This document shows, piece after piece, positions 17,016 to 32,682 of a DNA stretch of 64,000 nucleotides (position 1 is the stretch's first letter; each line of letters begins with the position of its first letter). Both the position numbers and the translations under genes were made by a program. The stretch spans positions 519,610-583,609 of the forward strand of contig BPKH01000001.1 of NCBI GenBank assembly GCA_026005035.1, in the 5' to 3' direction. The notes beneath the pieces are model-generated. The model was not told where the DNA came from. It saw nothing but the letters and a program-made list of their open reading frames with translations, and searched no databases. The stretch comes from Porticoccaceae bacterium. Lineage in GTDB: Bacteria; Pseudomonadota; Gammaproteobacteria; Pseudomonadales; Porticoccaceae.

Positions 17016-18011
17016 ATGGCAAAGCGCCGCCTGAGCCTGCGCCAGGCGCGGCGCATCGCGCACCGCCGGGCCGAGCTCGCCCGGGACCCCGCCGGCGGCG
17101 CGACGGGGCGGGTGGTGGCCCGCTACGGGCCGGAGGCGGACGTGGAGCCCGCCCCCGGCGCCGCGCCCCTGCGGGCGCGGATCCGCGCCACCGCGGGCGA
17201 GGTGGTGGTGGGCGATCTCGTCCGCTACGCACCGGACGGGGCGGGCGGCGCGGTGATCCTCGCGGTGCTGCCGCGCCGCACCCTGCTCGCCCGCCCCGAC
17301 GCCAGCGGCCGGATCCGGCCGCTGGCCGCCAACCTGGACCAGCTGGCCGTGGTCTTCGCCCCCGAGCCGGTTCCCCACCAGAACCTGCTCGACCGCTATT
17401 TGGTGGCGGCCGAGCACCTGGGGCTTGCCCCCCTGCTCGTGGCCAACAAGGCCGACCTGCCCGACCCCGCGGCCGCGGTGGCCGCCCTGGTCGATCTCTA
17501 CCGGGAGATCGGCTATCCGGTGGTCCGGGTCTCGGCGCGCACCGGCGCCGGAATCGCCGAGCTGGAGACGCTCCTAGCGGGCCACACCACCGCTTTCGTG
17601 GGCCAGTCGGGGGTCGGCAAATCGGCGCTGGTCAACCGCCTGTGCCCCACCGCCGGGGCCGCCGAGGGAAGCCTCTCGGAGGCCGGGAAGGGTCGCCACA
17701 CCACCACCACGGCGCGCCTCTACCACCTGCCCGGCGGCGGCGAGCTGGTGGACTCGCCCGGCATCCGCGAGTTCTCCCTCTGGCACCTGCCGGCGGCCGA
17801 CGTGGCGGCGGGATTCCGCGAATTCCGCCCCTGGCTCGGCCGCTGCCGCTTCCGCGACTGCCGCCACGAGGAGGAGCCGGGCTGTGCGCTGGCCGCGGCC
17901 TGCGCCCGAGGGGAAATCCGACCGGAACGGCTGACCAGTTACCACGCCATCGTCGGCGAGGCGCAATCCATCGAAGCGCGCGGAGGTGCACCGTGGAATC
18001 CCGACATCTGA
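17016..18011 (+). CDS. rsgA: Small-subunit ribosome biogenesis GTPase RsgA
   Basis: The protein is 331 aa. N-terminal OB fold (about 25-95), then a circularly permuted GTPase: G4 ANKADLP precedes G1 [12 protein letters not shown] and G3 DSPGIREF. The C-terminal zinc knuckle is [16 protein letters not shown] (Cys-x5-CxH-x5-Cys style). RsgA binds the 30S subunit and releases assembly factor RbfA. The 3' end overlaps the rhodanese GTG start at 17993. Placement next to orn and upstream of rhodanese and psd is conserved in gammaproteobacteria. Confidence 0.96.
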   Translation: MAKRRLSLRQARRIAHRRAELARDPAGGATGRVVARYGPEADVEPAPGAAPLRARIRATAGEVVVGDLVRYAPDGAGGAVILAVLPRRTLLARPDASGRIRPLAANLDQLAVVFAPEPVPHQNLLDRYLVAAEHLGLAPLLVANKADLPDPAAAVAALVDLYREIGYPVVRVSARTGAGIAELETLLAGHTTAFVGQSGVGKSALVNRLCPTAGAAEGSLSEAGKGRHTTTTARLYHLPGGGELVDSPGIREFSLWHLPAADVAAGFREFRPWLGRCRFRDCRHEEEPGCALAAACARGEIRPERLTSYHAIVGEAQSIEARGGAPWNPDI

Positions 18012-18802
18012 TCGAGCCGGACGAGCTCGCGGACCTCGCCGGGCCGCTCTTGATCCTCGACCTGTGCCGCCCCGACCAGTACGGCCGCGGCCACATTCCG
18101 GGGGCGGTCCACGTCTCCCCCCAGGAGTTGGTGGACGGCCGCCCGCCCGCCCCCGGCCTGCCGCCCGACGAGCGCCGCCTGCGCGGTCTCGCCTGCCGCC
18201 TGGGCTTGGCGCCGGAGGTGGCGGTGGTGGTCTACGACGACGAGGGGGGCGGCTGGGCGGGCCGGATGGCCTGGACGCTGGACCTCCTGGGCCACCGCAA
18301 CTGGCGCTACCTCAACGGCGGCCTGGTCGCCTGGCAGGCCGCGGGACTGCCCCTGGAGCGCGAGCCGCGCGCTCCCCTCGCCCGCCCCGTGGAGCCCGCT
18401 TGGGACCCTCGCCCCCTGGTGGAGCTTGCGGAGCTGCGCGGGCTGCTCGGCCGCCCCGAGGTGGTGATCTGGGACGCCCGCTCGCGGGAGGAGTACGAGG
18501 GGCTGCGCAGCGGCTCGCGCCGGGCCGGCCACATCCCGGGGGCGGTCCACTGCGAGTGGACGTCCCTCATGGATCCCGCCCGCGGCCTGCGGATCCGGGA
18601 AGACGCTGCGGAACGGCTCGCCGACCTCGGCATCCGGCCCGACCGGACGGTGATCACCCACTGCCAGACCCACCACCGCTCGGGCTTCACCTATCTGGTG
18701 GGGCGCGTGCTCGGCTTTCCCGAAATCCGCGCCTACGCCGGCTCCTGGGCGGAGTGGGGCAACCGGGACGACACCCCGGTGGCGACGGGACCGAACCCGT
18801 GA
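17993..18802 (+). CDS. rhdA: Thiosulfate sulfurtransferase (RhdA-type tandem rhodanese)
   Basis: GTG at 17993 has GGAGG 7-11 bases upstream and overlaps rsgA; 269 aa. Two rhodanese domains: an inactive N-terminal one (about 5-125) and a catalytic C-terminal one (about 145-265). The active loop is HCQTHHRSG, with the CQTHHR sequence described for Azotobacter vinelandii RhdA rather than the CRKGV or CG(S/T)G loops of other rhodaneses. It carries sulfur as a Cys persulfide, from thiosulfate or in cellular sulfur relay. Downstream psd overlaps by 4 bases. Confidence 0.92.
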   Translation: MESRHLIEPDELADLAGPLLILDLCRPDQYGRGHIPGAVHVSPQELVDGRPPAPGLPPDERRLRGLACRLGLAPEVAVVVYDDEGGGWAGRMAWTLDLLGHRNWRYLNGGLVAWQAAGLPLEREPRAPLARPVEPAWDPRPLVELAELRGLLGRPEVVIWDARSREEYEGLRSGSRRAGHIPGAVHCEWTSLMDPARGLRIREDAAERLADLGIRPDRTVITHCQTHHRSGFTYLVGRVLGFPEIRAYAGSWAEWGNRDDTPVATGPNP

Positions 18803-19656
18803 GGGCTGCGCTCTGCGAACGCCTCGCCGTCGGCGCCCAGCGGCTCGCGCCCCAGCGGGCGCTGTCGCGGCTCGCCGGGGCGCTGGCGGATTGCCGCTGG
18901 CCGCCCCTCAAAAACGCGCTCATCCGGCTGGCGCTCCACCACTATGGGATCGACCTCGGGGAGGCGGAAAATCCCGATCCGGCCGCCTATCCCACCTTCA
19001 ACGCCTTCTTCACCCGGCGCCTGCGCCCCGGGGCGCGGCCGGTGGACCCGGATCCGGCGGCGCTGGTGGCCCCCGCCGACGGGACGCTGCGCGATTTCGG
19101 AACCCTGGACGGGGGGCCGGTGGCCGCCAAGGGGCGGGGGTTTTCCCTGGAGGAGCTGCTCGCCTCCCGGGAGGAAGCGACCCTCTTCCGCGGCGGCGGC
19201 TTCGCCACCGTCTACCTCTCGCCGCGGGACTACCACCGGGTGCACCAGCCCCTGGCAGGGGAGCTGGTGACGGCTTGCTACCTGCCGGGGAAGCTCTTTT
19301 CGGTCAACGATGCCACCAGCCGGCACGTGCCGGGGCTCTTCGGGCGCAACGAGCGGCTCGTCCTGCGCTTTGCCACCGCCCAGGGCCCCCTGGCGGTGGT
19401 GTTGGTGGGCGCGCTCCTGGTGGCCGGCATCGAGACCCCCTGGCACGGCCGCTGGCGGGCGCGCCAGCGCACCCTGGTGCGCCAGGATCCGCCCCTGCCG
19501 GTGGGCAAAGGGGAAGAGATCGGCTGCTTTTGCTTCGGCTCCACCGCCATCGTCCTGACCGCCCGGCCACCCGCCTGGCGGGCAGAGCTTGCGCCGGGCA
19601 AGGCCGTCCGCGTGGGCGAGGCGCTCGGCAGGTTCAGCGACGCCAAAAGCGGCTGA
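18799..19656 (+). CDS. psd: Phosphatidylserine decarboxylase proenzyme
   Basis: GTG at 18799 overlaps the rhdA stop; 285 aa. Landmarks: TFNAFFTRRLRPGARP, VAPADGTL (Asp of the proteolytic triad), YLSPRDYHRVHQP (His), and the self-cleavage site FGSTAIV near residue 250, where the Ser becomes the pyruvoyl group. It makes phosphatidylethanolamine at the inner membrane. The C-terminal 23 bases overlap the convergent HD-GYP gene. The rsgA-rhdA-psd order is as in Pseudomonas. Confidence 0.95.
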   Translation: MRAALCERLAVGAQRLAPQRALSRLAGALADCRWPPLKNALIRLALHHYGIDLGEAENPDPAAYPTFNAFFTRRLRPGARPVDPDPAALVAPADGTLRDFGTLDGGPVAAKGRGFSLEELLASREEATLFRGGGFATVYLSPRDYHRVHQPLAGELVTACYLPGKLFSVNDATSRHVPGLFGRNERLVLRFATAQGPLAVVLVGALLVAGIETPWHGRWRARQRTLVRQDPPLPVGKGEEIGCFCFGSTAIVLTARPPAWRAELAPGKAVRVGEALGRFSDAKSG

Positions 19657-21055
19657 GCGCCCGCCGGCCCCATCCCCTGCCCGCCGGAGTGCCGCGGGGA
19701 CTGCCGGCGGCCAGATAGGCGGCTGAGAGGGCGGCGAGATCGATCTCGTAGGCGGCGGGCTCCAGGTCCCGGGCGATGGCCAGGCGGGAGAGCTGGAACA
19801 CCTCCTCGCGGCCGCTCTCGAGCAGGCGGCGGCGGGCCTCTGCTTCGTCGCGCAGGTCGACGAACAGAGAGTTTTCCGCGATCGCCGGGGCGTCGCGGTC
19901 GAGCACCGCCACCACCGGGGTGAGTCTGGCGTCCGGTTCCTGTTCCATCACCACCGCCAGATCCCCCGTGGTCAGTTCCACCAGGGTGCCCGGTGGATAG
20001 GGGCCGATGGCGCGGATGAAGGCCACCACCAGCTCTTCCTGGAAGCCGCGGTTGCGCTGGTTGTAGAGGAGGCTCACCGCCCGCGAGGGAGCCACCGGCT
20101 CGCGGGCGCCGCGGGGACTGGCGATCTGGTCGTACTCGGTGGAAAGCCCCACGATCCGCGCCGGCAGGGGGATGCGCGCGCCGGCGAGCCCCTGCGGAAA
20201 GCCGCTTCCGTCGTGGCGCTCGCAGTGGCAGCGGACCGCCGCCACCACCCGCGGCTCCATGTCCGGCAGCGGGGCGAGCATCTCCACCCCGTGCTCGACG
20301 AAGCGCCGGTATTGGGCTTCCTCGTGGGGCGTGCGCGCCTCGGGCGCCTTGAGGAGGACGGTGCGGGGGATGCGCAGTTTGCCGATATCCTTGAGCAGGG
20401 CGGCCAGACACAGCAGGCGGATCTCTTCGGGGGGCAGCCCCACGTGGCGGCCGAACTGGGCGCACAGCACCGCGCAGCGCAGGCTGTGATCGTGGGTGTG
20501 CTGGTCCTTGTGGCGCAGTCGGACGAGCCAGAGGAGCGCGTCGGGACAGCGCAGACAGCTGGCCACCAGTTCGTCCACCACCGCTGCGAGGTCGGCGAGG
20601 CGCGCCGGCCGACCCTTGACCACCTGTTTGGCGAACAGGGTCAGGGTGGCCTTGAGCTCGCGGGCGATGCGCTCCGCCCGGGGCGCCTCCCGGGCGAGGG
20701 GCACGGTCTTGGCGTACAGGCCCTCGCGCACCGCGAAGGCGCGGGCGGCGGGCGGCGGGGGCGGCTTGGGAGGTCGCCGCCCGCGCACCGCCAAGGGGGC
20801 GTCGCCGGGGCGGAAGTCGCGCTCTTCGTCGCTGCGCTGGTGGTAGATGGGCGTGCCCGGCGAGGGGGAGACCCCCTTGGTGATGTCGACGTAGACGTAG
20901 GTGGCGTAGGCGCGGACCCGCTCGATGTCCTCGGGGCGGCGGATGTGGAAGCCCTGGAGGGGAAAGGGGGTCTCCGACCAGGGGCGGTCGAGGCCGGAGA
21001 CGAACATTCCGATCACCAGATCCTGGGCTCGGATCTTGACCTGCTCGATGGCCAT
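19634..21055 (-). CDS. DUF3391/HD-GYP-domain protein with degenerate metal site
   Basis: ATG at 21055 is preferred (AGAGGAAGG about 11 bases upstream) over 21082; 473 aa. Residues 1-about 140 are DUF3391, a partner domain of c-di-GMP phosphodiesterases. Residues about 155-350 are HD-GYP. His190 is kept, but the HD pair reads Lys222-Asp223 (LLKDIGK), the HHExxDGxGYP motif reads HCERHDGSGFP (Cys278 in place of the second His), and the usual Asp of IADxYDA is Thr in LSTEYDQ. With several metal ligands lost, catalysis is doubtful; it may bind c-di-GMP or act by protein contact. A basic C-terminal tail follows. It overlaps psd convergently. Confidence 0.85.
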   Translation of the reverse strand: MAIEQVKIRAQDLVIGMFVSGLDRPWSETPFPLQGFHIRRPEDIERVRAYATYVYVDITKGVSPSPGTPIYHQRSDEERDFRPGDAPLAVRGRRPPKPPPPPAARAFAVREGLYAKTVPLAREAPRAERIARELKATLTLFAKQVVKGRPARLADLAAVVDELVASCLRCPDALLWLVRLRHKDQHTHDHSLRCAVLCAQFGRHVGLPPEEIRLLCLAALLKDIGKLRIPRTVLLKAPEARTPHEEAQYRRFVEHGVEMLAPLPDMEPRVVAAVRCHCERHDGSGFPQGLAGARIPLPARIVGLSTEYDQIASPRGAREPVAPSRAVSLLYNQRNRGFQEELVVAFIRAIGPYPPGTLVELTTGDLAVVMEQEPDARLTPVVAVLDRDAPAIAENSLFVDLRDEAEARRRLLESGREEVFQLSRLAIARDLEPAAYEIDLAALSAAYLAAGSPRGTPAGRGWGRRALSRFWRR

Positions 21056-21166
21056 CGGCCCCGCCTTCCTCTCCGCAGACATCCGCGCCCTGGCAGTGTG
21101 CGACGCCTGCGGTGGCCCACCAAGTCGAACCGACGAGCGGCCGCCAGAGGACGACGAACGGGCGTC

Positions 21167-22243
21167 CTACCGGTGATAGGCCTCGGATAGTTCGTGAACT
21201 TTGTCAACCAACAGCGCGACCCGGTCGGGATCCACGTCGGGGGTCACCCCGTGGCCGAGGTTGAAGACGTGCCCCGGGCCCGGGCCGTAGTCCGCCAGCA
21301 CCCGCGCCACCTCCCGCTCGATGGTGGCGGGATCGGCGCGCAACACCGCCGGGTCGAGATTCCCCTGCAGGGCGATCCGATCCCCCGTCCGCCGGCGCGC
21401 TTCCCCCAGGGAGAGGGTCCAGTCGAGGCCGGCGGCGCTCGCGCCGCTCGCCGCGATCTCCTCCAACCAGACGCCGCCGCCCTTGGTGAAGAGGATCACC
21501 GGCACCGGCAGGGCGCCGTCGGGGGCGCGCAGCGCCTCCACCACCCGCACCATGTACGCCAGGGAGAAGGTTCGGTAGGCGTCGTGGGCCAGCACCCCGC
21601 CCCAGGTGTCGAAAATCTGCACCGCGTCGACGCCCGCGGCGATCTGGGCGCGCAGGTAATCGGCCACCGAGTGGGCGAGCAGGTCGAGGAGGTGGTGCAA
21701 AGCGGCCGGTTCTTGGTAGAGCCAGCGCTTGGCGCGGGCGAAGTCGCGGCTCGCGCCCCCCTCCAGGATGTAGGTGGCCAGGGTCCAGGGACTGCCCGAA
21801 AAGCCGATCAACGGCAGCCGCCCGTCCAGTTCGCGGCGGATCAGCCGCACCGCCTCGAGGACGTAGTCGAGCTGTTCGGCGGCCCGCACCGCCTGCAGCC
21901 GCGCCAGATCGGCGGGCGTCTCGGGCCGCACGCGAAAGCGGGGACCCTCTCCCTCGACGAAGTAGAGGCCAAACCCCATGGCGTCGGGCACCGTGAGGAT
22001 GTCCGAGAAGAGGATGGCGGCGTCCAGGTCGAACCGCTTGAGGGGCTGGAGGGTGACCTCGCAGGCGAGGGCCGGATCGCGGCACAGGGTCATGAAATCT
22101 CCCGCCGCCGCCCGCACCCGCCGGTATTCCGGCAGGTAGCGGCCCGCCTGGCGCATGATCCACACAGGGGTGACGTCCACCGGTTGGCGGCGCAGGGCGC
22201 GCAGCAGGCGGTCGTTGGCGAGCGGCGAAGCCCCCGCGCCCAC
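21167..22243 (-). CDS. hemE: Uroporphyrinogen decarboxylase
   Basis: GTG at 22243 has GGAGG about 9 bases upstream; 358 aa, the usual length. The N-terminal signature [17 protein letters not shown], the catalytic Asp region [14 protein letters not shown], and [16 protein letters not shown] are present. It removes four carboxylates from uroporphyrinogen III to give coproporphyrinogen III in heme synthesis. It follows gltD by 4 bases and is probably the last gene of the gltB-gltD-hemE unit. Confidence 0.97.
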   Translation of the reverse strand: MGAGASPLANDRLLRALRRQPVDVTPVWIMRQAGRYLPEYRRVRAAAGDFMTLCRDPALACEVTLQPLKRFDLDAAILFSDILTVPDAMGFGLYFVEGEGPRFRVRPETPADLARLQAVRAAEQLDYVLEAVRLIRRELDGRLPLIGFSGSPWTLATYILEGGASRDFARAKRWLYQEPAALHHLLDLLAHSVADYLRAQIAAGVDAVQIFDTWGGVLAHDAYRTFSLAYMVRVVEALRAPDGALPVPVILFTKGGGVWLEEIAASGASAAGLDWTLSLGEARRRTGDRIALQGNLDPAVLRADPATIEREVARVLADYGPGPGHVFNLGHGVTPDVDPDRVALLVDKVHELSEAYHR

Positions 22244-22247
22244 CGCC

Positions 22248-28150
<5,903 letters not shown>

Positions 28151-28228
28151 AGAAAACCCACCGAGAATCCATCGACTGCGCGCGGGCCGCGGCACCCATC
28201 GGGCCAGGCCGGGGCAAAAAGGAGCAGT

Positions 28229-28257
28229 ATTTTACACGGCGCGTTGCGACCGGACAA
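28229..28257 (-). promoter_or_regulatory. Candidate sigma-70 promoter for gltBD
   Basis: On the minus strand, TTGTCC (28252-28257), a 17-base spacer and TAAAAT (28229-28234, preceded by TG) match the consensus well. The start would be about 70 bases before the gltB ATG, in the 151-base gap between aroB and gltB. Confidence 0.6.
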
Positions 28258-28301
28258 ACCGTCGGGCGGGGCGTTCCCTCGCCCCCACGACCCGCCTCAC
28301 C

Positions 28302-29405
28302 TCAGGCGGACGCAGGATCCGCACCCGCCGCACACTGTTCGGCCAATAGGTCCGCCAACAGATCCCGGGGGTAGCGGTCGGTCACTTCCGCCCTGCCCAG
28401 GCCGTCGAGCAGGACGAGCCGCAGCGAGCCCGCGACCACCTTTTTGTCCCGGCCCATGGCGGCGAGCATCTCTTCCGCCGCCAGCCCTTTCGGCAGCCGG
28501 GTGGGCAGGCCCAGGGCGGCGAGCAGCTGCTCGAGCTCCTCCACCGCCGCCTTCGGAATCCGGCCGAGGCGGGCCGAGAGCTCGGCGGCCAGCACCAGGC
28601 CCACGGCCACCGCTTCGCCGTGCAACCAGCCGCGGTAGTCCTGGAGCGCCTCGATGGCATGGCCGAAGGTGTGGCCCAGGTTGAGGATGGCGCGCAGACC
28701 CGCTTCCCGCTCGTCGCGGGCCACCACCTCCGCCTTGATGCGGCAGCAGCGGGCCACCACCTCCTCGAGAATGCCGGGATCGCGCCCTTTGAGCCCTTCT
28801 AACCGCTCGCCGAGCCAGCGATAAAAGTGGGCATCGGCGATGAGGCCGTACTTGACCACCTCGGCGAGCCCTGCGCGGTATTCCCGCTCGGGCAGGGTGG
28901 CGAGGGTGGCGAGGTCGGCCACCACCGCCGCCGGCTGGTGAAAGGCGCCGATCATGTTCTTGCCCAGGGGATGGTTGACCCCCGTCTTGCCGCCCACCGA
29001 CGAATCCACCTGGGCGAGCAGAGTGGTGGGGACCTGGAGAAAGCGCACCCCCCGCTGGTAACAGGCGGCGGCAAAGCCGGTGAGATCCCCCACCACGCCG
29101 CCGCCGAGAGCGACCAAGGTGGTGGTCCGCCCGTGCCCGGCGCCGAGCAGCGCGTCGAAGATCCGCTCCACCGTGGCGAGGGTCTTGTGCGCCTCCCCCG
29201 CGGGCACCACCAGGGTATCCAGGCGGCGTCCGGGCAGGGCGGTGCGGAGGGTCTCCAGGTAGAGTGGGGCGACCCGCTCGTCGCTCACCACGAAGACTTC
29301 CGGCCCCGGCAGGTGGCGGGCGAAGAGGTCGGCGCGCGCCAGCAGGCCCTCGCCGATATAGATGGGGTAGGAACGCTCCCCCAGTGCCACCTCGACGACG
29401 CGCAT
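28302..29405 (-). CDS. aroB: 3-dehydroquinate synthase
   Basis: The protein is 367 aa from the ATG at 29405. NAD-binding LVALGGGVVGDLTGFAAA, PTTLLAQVDSSVGGKTGVN, Zn-ligand regions LAEVVKYGLI and LNLGHTFGHAIE are all intact. It converts DAHP to 3-dehydroquinate, step two of the shikimate pathway. It follows aroK by 49 bases at the end of the pilMNOPQ-aroK-aroB series, the classic gammaproteobacterial arrangement. Confidence 0.97.
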   Translation of the reverse strand: MRVVEVALGERSYPIYIGEGLLARADLFARHLPGPEVFVVSDERVAPLYLETLRTALPGRRLDTLVVPAGEAHKTLATVERIFDALLGAGHGRTTTLVALGGGVVGDLTGFAAACYQRGVRFLQVPTTLLAQVDSSVGGKTGVNHPLGKNMIGAFHQPAAVVADLATLATLPEREYRAGLAEVVKYGLIADAHFYRWLGERLEGLKGRDPGILEEVVARCCRIKAEVVARDEREAGLRAILNLGHTFGHAIEALQDYRGWLHGEAVAVGLVLAAELSARLGRIPKAAVEELEQLLAALGLPTRLPKGLAAEEMLAAMGRDKKVVAGSLRLVLLDGLGRAEVTDRYPRDLLADLLAEQCAAGADPASA

Positions 29406-29454
29406 CGGGAAGACTCCAGGAACGGAGGGCGAAGGGTAGCGCGGGCGGGCGCCG

Positions 29455-29976
29455 TTAGTCGAGCCCGGCGAGGGCCTCCAACAGCAGTTCGGTCACCCGC
29501 CGGCTGCTCAGGCCGTCCACCGGCAACACCAGGTGGGCCGCCTCCCGGTAGAGAGGGTCGCGGACCTCTTTGAGGGCGCGCAGGGCGGCCCGCCGGTCCG
29601 GGACTTGGAGGAGGGGCCGGCGCCGATCGCGGCGGGTGCGCCGGTACAGCTGCTCCACCGAGGCGTCGAGGAAGACCACCACGCCGCTCTGCCGCATCAG
29701 GCGGCGGTTGTCGGCTCTCAACACCACGCCCCCCCCGGTGGCCACCACCCAGCCGCGCTTTTGGGCCACCTCGGCGAGCAGGGCGGCCTCGCGGCGCCGG
29801 AAGCCCTCCTCGCCCTCCACGTCGAAGATCCAGGGAATGTCGGCGCCGGCGCGGGCCTCGATCTCCTCGTCCAGATCCACGAAGGGACGGCCGAGGCGCT
29901 GGGCGACCAGGCGGCCGATGGTGGTCTTGCCCACCCCCATGGGGCCCACCAGGTAGAGGTTGGCCCCCTCCTTCAT
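29455..29976 (-). CDS. aroK: Shikimate kinase
   Basis: The protein is 173 aa. ATG overlaps the pilQ stop (ATGA). P-loop GPMGVGKTTIGR, shikimate-binding DLDEEIE and Arg in EGFRRREAALL, GGGVVL, and the LID Arg in RDRRRPLL. It phosphorylates shikimate at the 3-OH. The short spacing to pilQ and aroB supports one transcript. Confidence 0.97.
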   Translation of the reverse strand: MKEGANLYLVGPMGVGKTTIGRLVAQRLGRPFVDLDEEIEARAGADIPWIFDVEGEEGFRRREAALLAEVAQKRGWVVATGGGVVLRADNRRLMRQSGVVVFLDASVEQLYRRTRRDRRRPLLQVPDRRAALRALKEVRDPLYREAAHLVLPVDGLSSRRVTELLLEALAGLD

Positions 29977-32140
29977 GTGGTGTCGATGAGCTGGTCGTCG
30001 ACGATGCGGGGGGTGATGAAGATGAGGATCTCGCGCTTTTCGGAGTTCTTGAGGTCCTTGCGGAAGAGGCGGCCCAGCACCGGCAGATCGCCCAGGAAGG
30101 GCACCTTGTCTTTCTGGGAGAGGTCCGAATACTGGAAGACGCCGCCGAGCACCAGCGTCTGGCCGTCCCCCACCAGCGCCACGGTCTCGATGCTGGTCAC
30201 GTCGAGCACCGGCTGGTTGTTGACCGCCACCCCGGCGAGGCTGTCCTGGGAGATGCGCAGATCCAGGATCACCCGGTTGTCGGGGGTGATCTGGGGCACC
30301 ACCTCGAGGGCCAGCACCGCCTCCTTGAATTCGATGTCCGCGCCCTGTTCTCCGACTGCCTGGTAGGCGATCTCCTGGCCGGTGCGGATGAGCGCCCGCT
30401 GCTTGTCCCCGGTGAGCACCTTGGGCTGGGAAGCCACTTCGGCGAGCCCCTCCTGCTCGAGAGCAGAGAGCTCCATGTCGAGCAGGAAATCCTCGCCCAG
30501 CAGGCCGAAGGTGAAACGCGCCGGCGAGCGCTGGGCGTCTTCGGTCACCCCGAAGTCCACGTTGAGGCCGTCGCCACCGATGAGCAGTTCGCCGCCCCCG
30601 CTTCCCAACAGCGGATCGCCGAGGGGGAAGGTGTTGCCCGGGTTGAAGGGGTCCTCGAGCCCCCCGAGGCCGCCGGTGAGGATCAGGCTGTTGTTGCCGC
30701 CCACGTCCACGGCGCTCTGCAGCCCCCAGCGGACGCCCATTTCCCGGCTGAACTCGGTGGAGGCGATGACGATCTTGGCGGCGATCTCCACCTGGCGGAC
30801 CGGGACGTCGATCTGTTCGATGAGGCGGCGGAACTCGGCCACCTTCTCTTCGGTGTCGGTGACGATGATGGTGTTGGTGCGCTGGTCGACGCTGGCCGAA
30901 CCGCGTGGCGAGAGGATCGACTGGGTGGCGATCTCCTGGCCGGGCTGGTTTTCATCCGGGTCGAACATCCGGTACAGGGTCATGGCGTCGGCGTACTTGA
31001 CGCGGATGAACTCGGTGACCAGGGGGGCGAGCTCCTGGAGCTGCTTGTTGGCCTCCACCTGGAGGCGCTCCCCGCTCGGCGATCTCCGCGGCGGGCGCCA
31101 CCAAGAGCACGTTGCCCTCGAGCCGCTTGTCGAGCCCCTTGGCCTTGAGGACGATGTCCAGCGCCTGGTCCCAAGGCACGTTTTTGAGGCGCAGGGTGAT
31201 GTTGCCGGTCACCGTGTCGCTGGCCACCAGGTTGAGGTCGGTGAAGTCGGCGATGATCTGTAGCACCGAGCGGACGGGGATGTCCTGGAAGTTGAGGGAG
31301 AGCTTTTCGCCCACGAAGGCGAACTGGGCTTTCTTTTCCTCCAGTTCCCGCTGGGTGAGGGGCTTGACGCTCACCACGTACTGGCGGTCCGTCTGGTAGA
31401 CCATGTAGTCGTAGGTGCCGGTGGCCTCGATGCGCACCCGCGCGGTGGTGCCCTCGGCGAAGGCGTCCACGGCGGTCACCGGCGTGGCGAAATCGGTGAC
31501 CACCAGGCGACGGTCGAGCTCCGGCGGCAGCGCCGTGTTGAAGAAAACTCAGCTCGATGCGACTGCCCACCTGCTGGACGTCCACGTTGGTGCGCGGATC
31601 GCTCAGGATCAGGGTGACGAGACCTTCCCCCTCGGCGCCACGGGAGAAGTCGACCTTCTCGATGCGCCGCCCGCCGGCGGGCGACTGCGCCGGCACCTCC
31701 GGGACGAACCCCGCGGCGGGGCGCTCGGCGGCCGCCACCGGAGGCGCCGCCCCCACCTCGAGGAGGAAGCGATTTCCCTCGATCCGCCCGCTGTAGTTGG
31801 CGGGCCGCTCCAGGTTGAGGATGAAGCGCGTCCGCTCGCCGGCGGTCACCACCACCGCCGAGCGGGCGTTTTCGAAGGCGAGGTCGAATTTCTTCTTGTC
31901 GAGGCCGCTGACCGTGCCGTGGAAGTCGAACACCAATCGCGCGGGCACCTCGAGGGCGAAGGCTTCGGGCTCGGGCGGCGGCGCCGAAAAGTCGAGGGCC
32001 ACCTCGAAGCGGTTCCCGGGCAGGGAGGTGAACTGGACGTCCTCCAACACCACCGGGGCGGCCGTCGCCGCCATCGCCCACAGGCCCAGGAGGAGGCCCA
32101 AGCCGATGCTTCCCTTGCCGACGATCTTCGTGCCCTTCAT
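29973..32140 (-). CDS. pilQ: Type IV pilus secretin PilQ (two frameshifts in the sequence)
   Basis: ATG at 32140 overlaps the pilP stop. Reading with two one-base corrections gives about 721 aa. There is a signal peptide (LGLLLGLWAMAATAAP); AMIN domains (about 30-270); a secretin/TonB short N-terminal domain (LNFQDIPVRSVLQIIADFT); an N1 domain (FIRVKYADAMTLYRM); and the secretin core with VQVEIAAKIVIAST-like and VPFLGDLPVLGRLF motifs. Breaks: one extra base in the A run 31544-31547 (SFFNTALPPELDRR is restored) and one in the C run 31070-31073 (AERERLQVEANKQ is restored). PilQ forms the outer-membrane pore for the pilus. Confidence 0.93.
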
Positions 32141-32682
32141 GTCTGGCTCTCCGGATTTCCTTGCAGCCCCTTGAGCGTCAGGGTGCGCGGCCGCTCGATC
32201 CAGCCGCCCCGCCCGTCCGGAACCACTTCGACCACATCCACCCGGGTCGGGGCGATGGCGACGATCCGGCCGTGGTTCTTGCCCAGATAGTTGCCCACGG
32301 TCACCCGGTGGATACCCCCCGAACCGTCGTCGATCAACGCCCAAACGGCGCCGTCTTGCTCGAGCGTCCCCACCATGGTCAGGGATGCGAAGGGGATGCT
32401 CTCCAAAAACTCCTTGGGTCGAGTCTCGTCGGGGGGCGGCACCTGGCGGCCGCCCGACGGCCCCTCCACCACCCGCGGCGGCTGGAAGGGGCTGCGCAGC
32501 GCCAGATGCTGGTACTTGTAGGGGCGGTAGGGGCGAAAGCTGGGCAGCGGCTCGATCTCCCCGGCCGGACGGGCGAGGACTTCCTGGATGTAAGCTTCGA
32601 GATCGGCCTTGCCGCCGCCACCGGCGCAACCGGCGGCGAGAAGACCCGGCAGGAGGAGCCAAAGGAGGCGCGTCCTTGCCAT
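32137..32682 (-). CDS. pilP: Type IV pilus inner-membrane lipoprotein PilP
   Basis: The protein is 181 aa from the ATG at 32682, which overlaps the pilO TGA. A lipoprotein signal ends LLAAGC. Body with FRPYRPYKYQHLALRSPFQPP, a disordered linker, then a C-terminal beta domain (MVGTLEQDGAVWALI). PilP links the PilNO dimer to the PilQ secretin. Both neighbours overlap it by 3-4 bases, typical of the pilMNOPQ operon. Confidence 0.94.
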   Translation of the reverse strand: MARTRLLWLLLPGLLAAGCAGGGGKADLEAYIQEVLARPAGEIEPLPSFRPYRPYKYQHLALRSPFQPPRVVEGPSGGRQVPPPDETRPKEFLESIPFASLTMVGTLEQDGAVWALIDDGSGGIHRVTVGNYLGKNHGRIVAIAPTRVDVVEVVPDGRGGWIERPRTLTLKGLQGNPESQT

